Shown in pieces: positions 1 through 10,439 of a stretch of 64,000 bases of DNA. The notes under the pieces are model-generated. The model saw only the letters and a list, made by a program, of their open reading frames with translations, did not search any database and was not told the DNA's origin. The DNA is from Nymphaea colorata (Eukaryota > Streptophyta > Magnoliopsida > Nymphaeales > Nymphaeaceae), in contig NC_045139.1 in assembly GCF_008831285.2 (NCBI RefSeq), positions 9,458,204-9,522,203 of the forward strand, read 5' to 3'. Both the position numbers and the translations under genes were made by a program. Every line of letters begins with the position of its first letter. The stretch's first letter is position 1.

Positions 1-136
1 TCACGTCACCATCTTCGTCGATGACCTGCAATGTATCTTTGAGGAAGAACCCTATCTTTACCCTCTGTGATGGGACACGACTGCCATCTTCGTGAGGCTG
101 CGCTCCTGCAATGTTGCCCGTCACACCGATTGCCAT
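1..136 (-). CDS. RING-H2 family gene, copy 1, 5' end only (runs off the window)
   Basis: The reverse strand reads open from an ATG at 136 to the window edge, 45 codons. It matches the N-terminal third of the intact copies at 40780-41406 and 50542-51183, including the conserved KIGFFLKDTL block and the acidic VIDEDG turn. The first 25 residues differ from the other copies but stay in frame, so this copy could be functional. The RING domain would lie outside the window to the left, so zinc ligands cannot be checked. I chose the ATG at 136 because it aligns with the starts of the other copies and no in-frame ATG closer to the family block exists. No intron is visible. Family assignment is by comparison within this window; the ubiquitin-ligase role is inferred from the RING of the sister copies. 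Confidence 0.6.
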   Translation of the reverse strand, partial: MAIGVTGNIAGAQPHEDGSRVPSQRVKIGFFLKDTLQVIDEDGDV

Positions 137-1294
137 CTTTGGAAGGATGCACTCCCTTGCTTAGGAGATCTACAAACAAGAAATGATTGGTAGAAGAAGT
201 CTAGGTTTTTTTTTTCTTCTTCTTCTCTAGTGTGATGGCGTAGGGTTGATTCAGGTCAGATAGATATAGTCTTAGGATATTATGACTAATAAATAGGGAA
301 TTATGGCCTCAATAAGTAAATGGAGATGTCCTTGACATTTTTATTGACCTTGCCAATTTTCACATTAGATATAGATAAAAACAACATATATGTGTGTGTT
401 TTACATAACAGTCACAAAACAATAACTTTTTCAGAAAAATACAAACAACACACGATAAATAGGTCAGCAGTTCAAAACTTAAAAAAAAATGTTTTCATTT
501 TGTTTCATTTTTTTTTCATTTTAAATGTTGTTTAACGTTTTTTATGCCAAGCTGCTTTTTTTGCTTTTTAATTTATATTTATTGATTTTTTTCTTATATT
601 TGGGTATTTCTGTTCTTATTTTTATTATATATTAAGATTTTCCTTCATTTTTAGGATTTTTAAAAATTGACCATTTTTTTCTTCTTTTTTGTTCATGCTG
701 ACCTTAGAATACCAAAAATGTATTGCTGTTTATAATGCCAGAATGTTGTTTGTGCCTATGGCTTAGACTCGAGGGATCAGAAAGTATATCAAGTCCAAAT
801 CCATGGTTTTAGATATAAAGGCAACCTTTAGTAACGTAAGATCTGCTTGCATTGTTGTTTGTCATGTATTTGCAATTGCCTGGGGCTCATGTAGTTCTTT
901 TGTTCTTCTTCACACTTTTGTCCAAAGCAAGAAGAACATTTCTTGGCTGCCTGGTGCTCGGCTGGTTCTTTTGTTTCTTCTAGTAAAGGATCAAGTTCTC
1001 AGCCAAAACCTATCCCAGGAGGTGTAGGGACATCCATAATTTTGGAAGAAGAGGAAGAAAGAGTTAGAATTCCTGTAAAGGGTGGATTTCATGAGGTATG
1101 GTTAGCTGTGGACGTGAGATTTGTTTGATCTTATCTAGTTTAGGTTGCTGATGGTGAATGCTTACAAAAAATAACCTTATAGAAATAGATTCTGTATCTT
1201 AACATACTGGATCATATCTTTATGTGAAATTGAATATTTTTCTAATTTAATAAGGTCGATAGTTTTTCATTTTTTTTAAGTGGGTTTCCGTTAT
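137..1294. repeat. 5' flank of the RING repeat unit (copy 1)
   Basis: This stretch matches 24101-25120 upstream of copy 2 and, in shorter blocks, the regions upstream of copies 3, 4, 5 and 7. It holds the shared block with GATAGATATAG near 258-268, long T-rich runs, and the sentence-like match around 750-920 and 1140-1290. I see no gene. It ends exactly at the target duplication of the large gypsy element. Confidence 0.7.
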
Positions 1295-1299
1295 AGGAA
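1295..1299. repeat. Target-site duplication AGGAA, left
   Basis: Identical to 16198-16202. It directly abuts the TGTT start of the 5' LTR, which fixes the left boundary of the gypsy element. Confidence 0.9.
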
Positions 1300-1476
1300 T
1301 GTTAACACCCCAAATTTTTCCACATCAAAATTGAAGCAATGTGAAAATTTCACAAAAAGAATTGTGAAATTTTGCAATTTCAAAGCCAATTTCAAACCTA
1401 AACGCAATTTGGATTCGGATCATGAATTTGACTTGTGATACAAATCCCAATGCAAGATTAGGAGTCCAAACTATGT

Positions 1477-1566
1477 ACAAATGTCATTTGAAATCCAAAT
1501 TCAATTACAAATGTCATTTGAAATCCAAATTCAATTACAAATGTCATTTGAAATCCAAATCCAAAT
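1477..1566. repeat. 30-bp tandem repeat, three units
   Basis: Units start at 1477, 1507 and 1537 with a core ATGTCATTTGAAATCCAAAT. The first two are identical and the third drifts at its end. The repeat is in the 5' LTR only; the 3' LTR lacks this block. Confidence 0.85.
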
Positions 1567-1850
1567 CCAATTGCAAAATTTAAATTTTGACTTAGATCCA
1601 AGGATTGGATCTAATTCAGTCTAGAATGCTACGCGGGACCCAAGTGTGGGCCCCACCTAGTCCGTGTGGCCAAGAGCCCCCCCCCCCCAGGAGTCACACC
1701 CCCCATTTAAAATAAATAAATACATAAATGTTTTCTCCCAATTAAATGAAAAAATCATTTTTAAGGAGAAATGAATGATATGATAACTAAAAACCTAGGA
1801 AAAGATAAACATTTATGCATCTCTTTCTTCTTTAACTAGGTCCTCTTTAA

Positions 1851-2300
1851 GGGCCCATTTGATTGTCAGGTGAAATCAAAGGGAGGGGTCCGAATGAAAA
1901 CGAAACAAACGGGGTGAAATTTCACTCGTTTAACGTAAAGGCGAGCGGGTGAAATTTCACCGCTCGATTTTCTTTGTCTCACGCCCATTTTCCCCTCTTC
2001 GTCGACAGCCTTCTTCCCCTTTCCTCTCTCACACGCTGCCTCACCTCTCTCACTAGCTGTCTCACCTCTCTCGCTCTCTCGCTGGCGCACCTCTCCTCTC
2101 TCCTCCCTCTTCTTTCTTGCTCTCTTGTCCCTCCCCTCTTTTCCCAACGTCGCCTGCTTGCAGCAAAGATATGGAAGGTGCTCTTCTTTTTCTCATGATG
2201 AATAACAAAGGGAGCATTCTGACGCCAATGCATGATCCCTTCACTTCATCCTGATGAAGAGTTCCAAATGTTGTTCCTGGAGATCAGCTGGAGAGTCATG
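1851..2300. other. Left subterminal part of the Harbinger-type element
   Basis: It contains two copies of the palindromic motif GTGAAATTTCAC (about 1914 and 1949) and a CT-rich run at 1960-2150. Open frames in the CT-rich run are compositional. I see no gene. Confidence 0.5.
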
Positions 2301-2429
2301 GCAGCTTTCAGCATGTGACCAGAAAACAAGATGGACCTGGAGAGTTCATAATTATGAGCAGAAAACAAGATGGACAAAGCCAATGTTTTAACTCAATGAG
2401 AAGATGGCTTTCCCAGCAATCAATTTCAG

Positions 2430-3066
2430 TTACAGTGCTGCCGACCACTTTGTTGGCCTCCCACCCTCTGAAAGGGAGGCCCCCATCGTTTTCTTCCACT
2501 TCACCATGCTTCATTCCTCCTCCGTTCTCTCCCAAATTCAATCGCCTCCTTCAAAGGTGCTGCATCTCAAAGGCATTGGCGCAAGGAAAGCAAGTCCACC
2601 AATAGATTGTGGTGAATGGTTCCCACAGAAACTCGCGCTTGAGGATGAAGTTGGTCAGGTTTTATGCTGCTTGTGACGAAGTCCGAAGTGCAGAACACTT
2701 GTTTGACGAAATACCTGAAAAGGACATTTTTGCTTGGACTTAAGCCGGATCAATTTACAATTACTTCTCTTTTGCAGATTTCTTCTGATGAAGTTTCATT
2801 AAAGGTGGTAAAAGAGCTTCATGCTTATGTAATCAAGAACGAATTTGATTTGGCTACTGCTGTTTTGAATGCCCTCGTTCATATGTAAATTTAGAAACGT
2901 CAATTGGGCACATGTTATTTTTTTCAAGTATAAGAAAGAAGGATTGCATCTTTTGGAATGCTATCATAGGAGGTTATAGTAGGAATGGCCATGGCAGATT
3001 GGCGCTATGCCTTTTCAAGTAGATGAAGGAGTCAGGACAAGAACCAAATCATGTGACATTTACTTG
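2430..3066 (+). pseudogene. PPR protein gene fragment, captured and broken
   Basis: Read in order, the translated pieces match the start of a PLS-type PPR protein: a leader with RLLQRC and GKQVHQ (about 2535-2605), a repeat with RFYAACDEVRSAEHLFDEIP (about 2657-2716), a repeat with LKPDQFTITSLLQ and ELHAYVIKN (about 2740-2845), and one with FWNAIIGGYSRNG (about 2955-2995). PPR proteins of this class bind organelle RNA. The copy is dead. A TAG follows the VHQ codons at about 2606. About 30 codons are missing after the FAW residues near 2737, with a frame change. Further stops occur near 2885 and 3018. It is joined abruptly to a dehydrogenase fragment at about 3067. The family is certain from repeat pattern; the parent gene is unknown. 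Confidence 0.8.
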
Positions 3067-3300
3067 TGGGATGCATATGAAGCAACAAAGGATGCACATG
3101 CCATCTGCATCTTAACTGAGTGGGATGAGTTCAAGAACCTAGATTACCAAAGGATGTATGATAACATGCAGAAACCTGCATTCGTGTTTGATGGCCGAAA
3201 TGTTGTTGACACTGAGCACCTGAGGAACATTGGTTTCATAGTTTACTCAATTGGCAAGCCGCTGGATCCATGGCTCAAGGACATGCCTGTTATGGCATAG
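3067..3300 (+). pseudogene. UGD: UDP-glucose 6-dehydrogenase, C-terminal fragment
   Basis: The last 77 codons before the TAG at 3298-3300 match the C-terminal end of plant UDP-glucose 6-dehydrogenase, which oxidises UDP-glucose to UDP-glucuronate for cell-wall polysaccharides. Visible landmarks are WDAYEATKDAH, CILTEWDEFK, KPAFVFDGRN and the terminal KPLDPWLKDMP, all in the UDP-binding domain. The frame is uninterrupted to the natural end of the protein. The NAD-binding and catalytic domains are absent, and the 5' side is PPR sequence in another frame, so no enzyme can be made. The sequence after the stop (3301 to about 3700) may be the gene's former 3' UTR. The preservation suggests capture was more recent than that of the PPR part, or that the source copy was intact; this is inference. 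Confidence 0.9.
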
Positions 3301-3997
3301 GCAGAGCATGTATGAAAATGTTATAGTTTGTACTGCATTTTCATGTCTGTTTATTTTGAAATTTGCTTACATATAGAGAAAAGAAGGTTCTTTCCTCTTA
3401 TGAAAGTGTTATTATGTGCAGATAAAATGTCCTCGGAGAAGATGGTTACTTGATCCTACAGTATGGTGGTCAATCCAGTTCAGCATAATATGTTTTGTTA
3501 TCTCGAATATATGTTCCATAACAATTTCATTCAATACGTAGTCAGAAATATCATTTCGTCATTGATTTTGTACAACATATGCTAGCCCTCTTTTCATCTA
3601 TACTTGCAAAGAACATACCTATATCGCGCCGCTCAACTGCCCTCCCCTCTCTTCAAGAAAGATCTTCATTGTTCTGCTTCAAGGTGAAGACAAGGAAATG
3701 AAATCATAATTTATGGATTAAGAATCTTCGCTGGGTTGAATCAAATGGAGCTCTGCAGCTGCCTTAGTGGTTGCAGTAAAATCATTGGGGACGAGAAAAA
3801 AAAGAAAACAACATTTACCACGTTAAATTCTTCCTGTGCATCAAACATGGTTAAATTTACAACGTTAAATTCTTCCTGTGTATCAAACAGGGCCTCAGAT
3901 TGGAAGAGGGAGAAATTTCATCTTGTAAATTTTTTCCAGAAAAATTTATCATGATAAATTTACCACGTTAAATTTCACCCGACAATTAAACGGGCCC
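3301..3997. other. Right part of the Harbinger-type element
   Basis: No gene. About 3810-3895 contains a block repeated twice (ACGTTAAATTCTTCCTGTG, then ATCAAACA), followed by the terminal inverted repeat. Confidence 0.6.
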
Positions 3998-6900
3998 TAA
4001 AGAGTTTTCAATCTTCGAAAAGCAATAAGTAGGCTGATCAAATCCACTTAATTCAAGTAGGTTCGACCCTAGTGCACCCAAATCTTAGCTAGGCTCTGTC
4101 AACATGAGCTCAGCTTGACCAAAAAGTAGGTCTGTCTCACGATCCAATTAGTGGATGAAAATAGACTTTGATCGAACCAAAACCACTTTGACTAAATTAA
4201 GTCAAAGTACCATTTAGCTCAACTAAGAGCTTTCTTGGCTCAAATTTATCAAATTATCTCAAACAAAGTCAAACTACTCACAAATGAGCTTTGACTTCCG
4301 TCAATTGGTCGAAATAGACCATTCTGGGCAATTTTGCCCTTCTATAGTCAAACTGAAATTACAGAGCCCAAATTGGTTTATGAAAGACAAATAAACATTT
4401 GGATTTGTCAAATGCATAAATCAATTACCAAATTCAAATTCAATTTTTCAAACGAAAGTTTGATTCAGTTGAAATCCGCCTTCAATCAAATTATGGATGG
4501 AAATACCATTTTCAAGCCAAATTTGAAAGAATTTTCAAATTTTATTCAAATTTAAATTGGATTATCATAATTCAATGGCATTTGGAGCTTAGAAACTAGG
4601 TTTAACCTAACAAGCTCGATTTCAAACAAAAAATAAATAAATAGCACAAAATAAGGCAAAACCCTATGTAAGGGCATTTTCGTATAAAATTTTGGTCAAT
4701 GTTGGTCAGCTACGTCTGAACCAAGGTTGACGACACCTAGCCCAGCCAACCTAGCTCATGCAAATGGGATAAGAATGAGTAAATAGAGTCATTAAAACAT
4801 TTAATCCATTTTTCATCTCCCTAAGCCTTGATTAATCTTCCAAGGCAAATTAAAGGAGGTGGTTGAACCCACCTCCTCCTCTATAGGGGACGAAAATTTG
4901 AGGTATTCCATCAAGTGTTGCAGCCTTGGAGCTAGGAGAGAGAAGCCAAGAAAGAGAGGAGAGATTCGTCCAAGCCCTCTCCCCCGCTTTTCTCTTATTT
5001 TCTTCTTCATTTTCTTGTATTCTCTCCATTGATTTTGCTAAGTTAAGGTGATTAAGTGAACCCTTACTTAGGATTTTCGTGGTAAGAAGCCTTCTTTCCT
5101 ACTACAAATTTCAGCAGTAGACTATTCTACTTCTAGCTTTGCTAAGCACGAATCCAAGCTTGGATTTTTGCTTAGGATTGCTCGATTTAGAAAACAAGTG
5201 AAGGCAATGATCAAGTATCAAGACCGACCGCAAGGTAGGTGATTTTAACCTATTTCTCATCTATTTTGGCTTCTCGTTAGTTCATCTTAATTCCAGCAAT
5301 TTGTGGGAGGGTTAATTTTCATTTGTTTCATGGCTGAGAGATGTCCAGTTAGAGAAAACCTACGATTAAATGTATGTGCTAATGCATAATGCATGCACAT
5401 GTTGGTTTTTCTTAAAGATGAACTCCATGTATCAAATTTTGAAAAGGGCCCCAAGGCCATGTCCCTTTCAAAACAACCAACTTAAAACCATTTTGAAATC
5501 CCCACCATGAGAGAATCCCACGGTGAGAGAGTAATCTTGCTGCAATATATATATGACGAAAAAAGCCTATTAAAAATGGATGCATTCTCATGAATGTAAC
5601 CAGCCTGTGCATGGTGAAACTAAGACGAACTAGCTTGAGCATTCATTTATCTCTTTCTAGTTAAAGTTATTTTGTTTCATGTTTTCTTTAATTGATCAAG
5701 GGTAGTAGGGGAGATTTTATACAAGTTTTCAATATTCTCACGTAAAAGAACCCAGCCATGAATCTTCATGATTCGTGAGTTATGAAGTCCCTTCATAAAA
5801 TTTCATTTTGAAGAGTAAAGTACTTATATGCATACATTGTTATATATATACATATATGTGTTCAATCTCTTGTTAAAAATTGTTTTCCTCTCTAAAAATC
5901 AGATTGGAACACGTTTCCAAACTGGTTTTAAGAAGACAGTTCATTTTGATTTTCATAGTTGCAAGTTATGAAATTGTTTTCATTTCATTTTAAAATTTAC
6001 TTAATTTCAGCAATCCATACATAAGATGTACGTACATTGTTGAAATCAGATCATGTTTTATAGGAATTGGTTTAAGAATGTCAAATTTCACATATTTGAA
6101 ATGCCAACTATCCTAGAACCATCCAAAGAAGTTGACGATTTCATGAGTACAAAATCTGAAATTTGATGAAAGACTTCTCACTTCTATCTAAGAAACAAGC
6201 CCTTCATTTGAATCAATGTCCACAACTTTCAGCCATCTAAATCAATATAAAAGGTAATTTTTTGGCTATATTGAGACAAAAGTGGGTGTCATCCACGTCT
6301 CCCTTCTATTTCAATGATTGATTTTGGCATCATTTGTGTATTTTTCATCATTTTGGTAATTTTATGTTAAGTCTCAAGCTTATGGACTACATCTCTAATT
6401 CATCAGCTTAATCATATAATAAGCACATTTAGAGAAAGTCCTACATTTTAATTAAAATCAATCTTTATGTGTAGATTGTATGACATGTACATACAATGGA
6501 TAGACTTTGAGAGGTTATGAGAGAGAGAAGAATAAATGTTCCATATAGTTTACCTTCTCATTTCATGCATTCACTTTCACTCAAAATCTATAGCACCACA
6601 TGCACATTCTCAAGAAGTTCAGTGATTCAAATTTGAGTTGTAAAAAGTGACCAAGTCATATTGCAACAAGAATTTGTAAATTTCTCTTCACTTCAAAAGA
6701 AAACACAAGCAATGCATTCATAATCTTGGCGAAAGTGTGTTTGGAAAACAACACATTTTCTAACAATTTGGAACCTATGTTTCATCAGAAGAATGAACTC
6801 TACCTAACCAAATCACACAATTTGGCAAAAGAAGAATTCAAAAATCAAGCTTCTTTGCTAAGGAAACTTACCTATTTTCCAAAAGTTGATCACAATTTCA

Positions 6901-7308
6901 ACTCATGAACCATGTAGAGTCCACAACAAAGAACTCAATTTTACTCTTCAAAATCCTCAAGAATTATGTATTTCAAATCAAATGGCACAAAAAAAAAGGT
7001 TTTTGAGCCAACTTGAAAATCCTCTAATCTTCAAAATGAGTTCAAATCACTTATTAAAAATGAATTTTGGTTCTTGAATCCAAAACCTCAATGCATAAGC
7101 ATATAGGATTTGCATCAAAAACTCGTATATGATCCAAATGATCCTTAGTCCTTCGTCCAATTACCCCTGTTAAAGGCGGCAGGAATGATTGGACCTCGTA
7201 CCAACGGGCGGATCCCTTTCCCATAGAATATTTTTCAAGACCTCCATTTTAAAAGAATTTTGCTCATTCGCAATTCACACCCTTCGAGAAACGGGTGGGG
7301 TGCGAACA

Positions 7309-8093
7309 GATGGCACGCCCGGTGGGACCCATCATTGTTTGTCTAAGGACCTATTTGGATCATATACAAGTTATTTTACAATGCGGGATATCAATTGCAC
7401 AAAAATTTTCATAAACATGCATACCGGCATCATATAGTGTACATTGAGAACATTTCATGAACCTCTTCCATTTCAATTTATCCTACCCCTCCTCAATTTA
7501 GGGATTGTATTCAGCCCATGTATGCTCTCAATTTTTTAATCTATCTCTTAGGAATGTATGCAATAGAGCCATCTATTTCACATCTTCTCATGAATTTTCA
7601 AAAACAAATCTTTACCTATATCATATCTTAGTCATTATGTTGTCGGGCTATTTCTAGGACATTAGTCCAAGATATAGCCTTAGAACTGGACCACCGAATT
7701 GGACTGAGAAGTTCCCCCATTAGTACCAAAACGGACAATAGTCCCGGTATATCGATGGGTGAACAAGGAGAATTGGACAAACCAAATCTAGAAAACCCTT
7801 CAAGGAGTTTATGCCAGTACCATAAATTTGGTATATAGGCATACCTTAAATTTTGGATAAATCGAAAACGATTCACCCATTTATTCTCCATAGGTTCCAA
7901 GACCAATTTTCAAAACAATGCATATAGGCAAGAGTCCTAGGGAATGCATTATCAATTTTTCGTTAATTGCTTGTTTGGATGCATATGATGTTTTACTTTG
8001 TCTCTAAGTCCATGTCCAAACCCAATGTCAAAACTCTTCTCCAGTCTCTATTGGGTCAATTCATGTCAAAATCGAATGCCTTCTCTTGTCTAG
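7309..8093 (+). other. Leader of the Tat-like element, with a primer-binding-like site
   Basis: Directly after the 5' LTR comes TGGCACGCCCGGTGGGA at 7311-7327. It has the position and the TGG start of a primer-binding site, but I cannot assign the tRNA by eye. The remaining 760 bp have no convincing coding sequence; the minus-strand ORF at 7628-7906 has no recognisable domain and lies antisense in the leader. Confidence 0.5.
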
Positions 8094-9305
8094 ATGGACT
8101 CAAAAAGCATTTTTCCATATGATCATATCATATTCGGATCGTGTCAAGGTCGATCCGGACATTGCATCATCTCAAGTGGAGTCTACCTACCTCAGTGGTA
8201 TCTTTCAGGGTACCCAACTTTTTGGTGTATGTTTCCCGACCACTTAGAAGATTGCGGTCTCGAAGAGTCAATCAGTCTTGCCATGCAACCTATCAATGGT
8301 AGTTTAGTCTATGGAGTTGCCGAAAGATGGAACCCAAGGACCAACACATTCTGGTTTCCATATGGTGAAATGACAATCGTTCTTGATGAGTTCTCCAGCA
8401 TTATGGGTTTGCCAGAACCAAAAGGTGACCCAAGATGTCCAATTGAAGACCAGTTGCTTGTAAAGCAAGATCAAGCCAAAACTCTAGAAGTGATTCGTAA
8501 ACTCACAGGGAAACGAAGTTGGCCTTTTCTAGAGAAAGTTGGACATCAATATCTTCAACTACAAGAACTTGGTGAAACATATTCTCAATTTTTCAACCCT
8601 GCTTCACTATCTAGAAGTGTTGAAGACAAGTACAAAAACTCCATGGTGACTTGTACCGTGGGTCTTATCTTCTTCAACAATGAAGAACACATAATGGATT
8701 TCCGCACAGCTTGCCTCTTCAGAAAATGGGGGCATGTCAAAGTCCATCACATATTCGTAGCAATTGCAGCCTTGGCATTCCTTTACAGAGGGCTGACCAA
8801 ATTTTCAATTGGAGATGCAGACTCGATAGAAGGATGTGTCTTCACACTACAAGCATGGTTCTACAAACATGTGGGGCCACAATCATGTCATTTTCAAGAC
8901 ACTGATGACCAGTTATCCAATATGGATCACTACCATAGGAAGATGGAGGAAGTGGGTGACTCCACTATCATTTGGGACTTCTTTGATCGGGGAGTCACCA
9001 AGTCAAGATACACCTACAACCCAGTCAGAGAAAGTCTTCTATTGGAGCCATTCTTCATAGTCGAATACCATCTAGGGTGTTGCCTCAAACAATTATCACT
9101 GTGTCAAAGGAAAGCATATCCAATTGAGTCAGAAGGAGTCATCGTAGAGTGTGAACTAGATACCAAAGAGTGGTCTGGGATATACACCTATGCACAACGA
9201 CGTTTGGAATCATTTGTTCACTTGTATTTTGTCCTTGGTCCAGGAATGGGTCCTGAATATGTAAAATGGTGGGATGAAGTCCACCCATCTATCCTTTTGT
9301 CCTAG
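8094..9305 (+). CDS. Plant mobile domain (PMD) protein encoded by the Tat-like element
   Basis: A 403-codon frame, the longest uninterrupted ORF in the window. About residues 40-260 match the plant mobile domain (aminotransferase-like, plant mobile): NGSLVYGVAERWNPRTNTFW, then the hallmark GEMTIVLDEFSSIMGLP, then a Trp- and aromatic-rich alpha-helical part. No signal peptide or membrane segment is evident. PMD occurs in plant transposons and in the host genes MAIN/MAIL; its biochemical role in transposons is not established. Here it lies between the primer-binding region and the gag-like start, where some Tat-group elements carry an extra ORF. The first ATG at 8094 is the only one before the domain. 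Being open while its neighbours have stops is notable but may be chance. A domesticated host gene is unlikely, because the ORF lies inside the LTR pair. Confidence 0.82.
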   Translation: MDSKSIFPYDHIIFGSCQGRSGHCIISSGVYLPQWYLSGYPTFWCMFPDHLEDCGLEESISLAMQPINGSLVYGVAERWNPRTNTFWFPYGEMTIVLDEFSSIMGLPEPKGDPRCPIEDQLLVKQDQAKTLEVIRKLTGKRSWPFLEKVGHQYLQLQELGETYSQFFNPASLSRSVEDKYKNSMVTCTVGLIFFNNEEHIMDFRTACLFRKWGHVKVHHIFVAIAALAFLYRGLTKFSIGDADSIEGCVFTLQAWFYKHVGPQSCHFQDTDDQLSNMDHYHRKMEEVGDSTIIWDFFDRGVTKSRYTYNPVRESLLLEPFFIVEYHLGCCLKQLSLCQRKAYPIESEGVIVECELDTKEWSGIYTYAQRRLESFVHLYFVLGPGMGPEYVKWWDEVHPSILLS

Positions 9306-9473
9306 ATTGTCATGTCTAGTTCAATGTTGTTAAGATAAAATTTGTCAAGCTTTGTCAAGTTATGTTGAACTTGGTCAAGTATTGTCATTCTCATCTTTCT
9401 TTCAATATGCAATCAAAATTTATCATCTCTCATCAATTCAAATTCTAACATTTTCAATTTTTCTACTTAAAAG

Positions 9474-10268
9474 GTGTACATCCGCTTTATGGTCGAAACT
9501 AGAAGCCAACATAGGAGAAGGATTGAAATGGAGCTAGATCAACCTTTTATGGGAGACAAGGGAGAAGAATCCTCCTCAGAAACACCTTCCAAGCTAGAAA
9601 TGAATGATCTAGAATTTGAAGAATACAGAAGATTTTGGAGATATATGATTATGTTCAATGAAGAACAAGCACAGGCAGAAAAGGCCAAAAAGAAAGAGAA
9701 GAAAACAAAGAAATATCCATCAAGCAGTTCCGACTCTTCTGAAAACACTACAACAGAATTCAGTAGTGATGAAAAAACAAAAACTCTCAAGAAAAAGAAG
9801 AAGGGAGAATCCTGGAAAACAAAAATTCAGGAAGTTGAAAAGAAGTTGATGTGTTTTGATGGATCTAAAAGCACAGTTGGGGCTGGCATTAGGATACTTT
9901 TCATTACACCAGAAAGGAAAATGATTCCTAACTCCCTCAAATTGAATTTCTCCTGCACACATAATATGGCAGAGTACAAGGCTCAAATCCAACGACTCAA
10001 AATGCTGCTCAAATTTAAAGTGCAGAGAGTTTGCATTTTTTGAGATTCTCTCTTAGTTGTCAGTCAAGTCAATGGGGATTGGAAAGTCAAAGATCAGAAA
10101 TTGATCCTGTATCAAGAATTAGCAACCTCCCTCTTAAAACAATTTGATGAGTATCAGCTCCTACATGTCAAAAGAGAATTTAACCCGATTGCAGACGGTT
10201 TGGCCAGTTTAAGCTCCACCATTTCCTTCCACCCTAGAGAATCTATCAGATCTTTTGAAGTCGGATGA
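9474..10268 (+). pseudogene. gag-like N terminus fused to RNase H, one internal stop
   Basis: The frame opens with MVETRSQ, like the start of many gypsy gag proteins, followed by an acidic segment and a Lys/Ser-rich segment (about residues 60-125). At about residue 127 it passes without break into an RNase H domain: FDGSKS, MAEYKA, DSLLVV and IADGLASL supply the Asp-Glu-Asp-Asp set. A single TGA at 10041-10043 interrupts it, and the same frame continues to the stop at 10266-10268. RNase H removes the RNA strand during reverse transcription; a domain of this kind next to integrase is the mark of the Tat group. Capsid, protease and reverse transcriptase are missing, so a large deletion joined gag to RNase H. 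The next segment is integrase, 170 bp on. Confidence 0.8.
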
Positions 10269-10439
10269 CTCGAACAACCATCCTTTGTCATATTAGAACA
10301 GGTGTTACAATAAAAAAGTAGACAAACACCATGGTATCAGAACATCATAGATTTTCTTTGGACATGAACACTTCTACCTGAAATGTCTCAAAAGGAGTAA
10401 AGAGCCCTGAGGCATATGTCATAAAGATATTTCATTTTA

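Larger units (their letters stand above)
1851..3997 (+). mobile_element. PIF/Harbinger-type element carrying captured gene fragments
   Basis: The ends are inverted repeats: GGGCCCATTTGATTGTC on the left and, read inward from the right, GGGCCCGTTTAATTGTC, continuing to GGTGAAAT with one more difference. TAA lies on both sides (1848-1850, 3998-4000). The 3' LTR of the host retrotransposon has the uninterrupted site (TAA at 12929-12931 in the same context), which confirms both the boundaries and the 3-bp duplication. GGGCC ends with a TAA duplication are typical of PIF/Harbinger. No transposase is visible. Inside are a PPR fragment and the 3' end of a UDP-glucose 6-dehydrogenase gene, both on the plus strand. 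Near 3810-3900 a duplicated block ends in CAAACAGGGCC, perhaps part of a second MITE end. Confidence 0.88.
1300..7308 (+). repeat. 5' LTR of the Tat-like element (split by a DNA transposon)
   Basis: It aligns along its whole length with 12637-16197. It spans 6009 bp because a 2147-bp DNA transposon plus its 3-bp duplication sits at 1851-4000. Without that it is about 3.86 kb, some 300 bp longer than the 3' LTR; the surplus lies at about 1445-1770 and contains a 30-bp tandem repeat and a C-run. The short ORFs here (for example 4334-4555, 6726-6908) recur in the 3' LTR only because the LTRs are copies; I see no gene in 4001-7308. Confidence 0.9.

Noticed and set aside
1866-2147. 93-codon charged reverse ORF at the start of the Harbinger element
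   Set aside because: Low-complexity Arg/Glu/Gly sequence from a CT-rich strand; no domain and overlapping frames on both strands.
2404-2676. 90-codon ORF over the PPR fragment
   Set aside because: Out of frame with the PPR homology, which runs in the neighbouring frame.
4334-4555. ORF conserved between 4334-4555 and 13265-13531
   Set aside because: Both lie at the same place in the two LTRs of one element, so the match reflects copying, not selection. The pairs 6726/15615 and 6886/15775 are rejected for the same reason.
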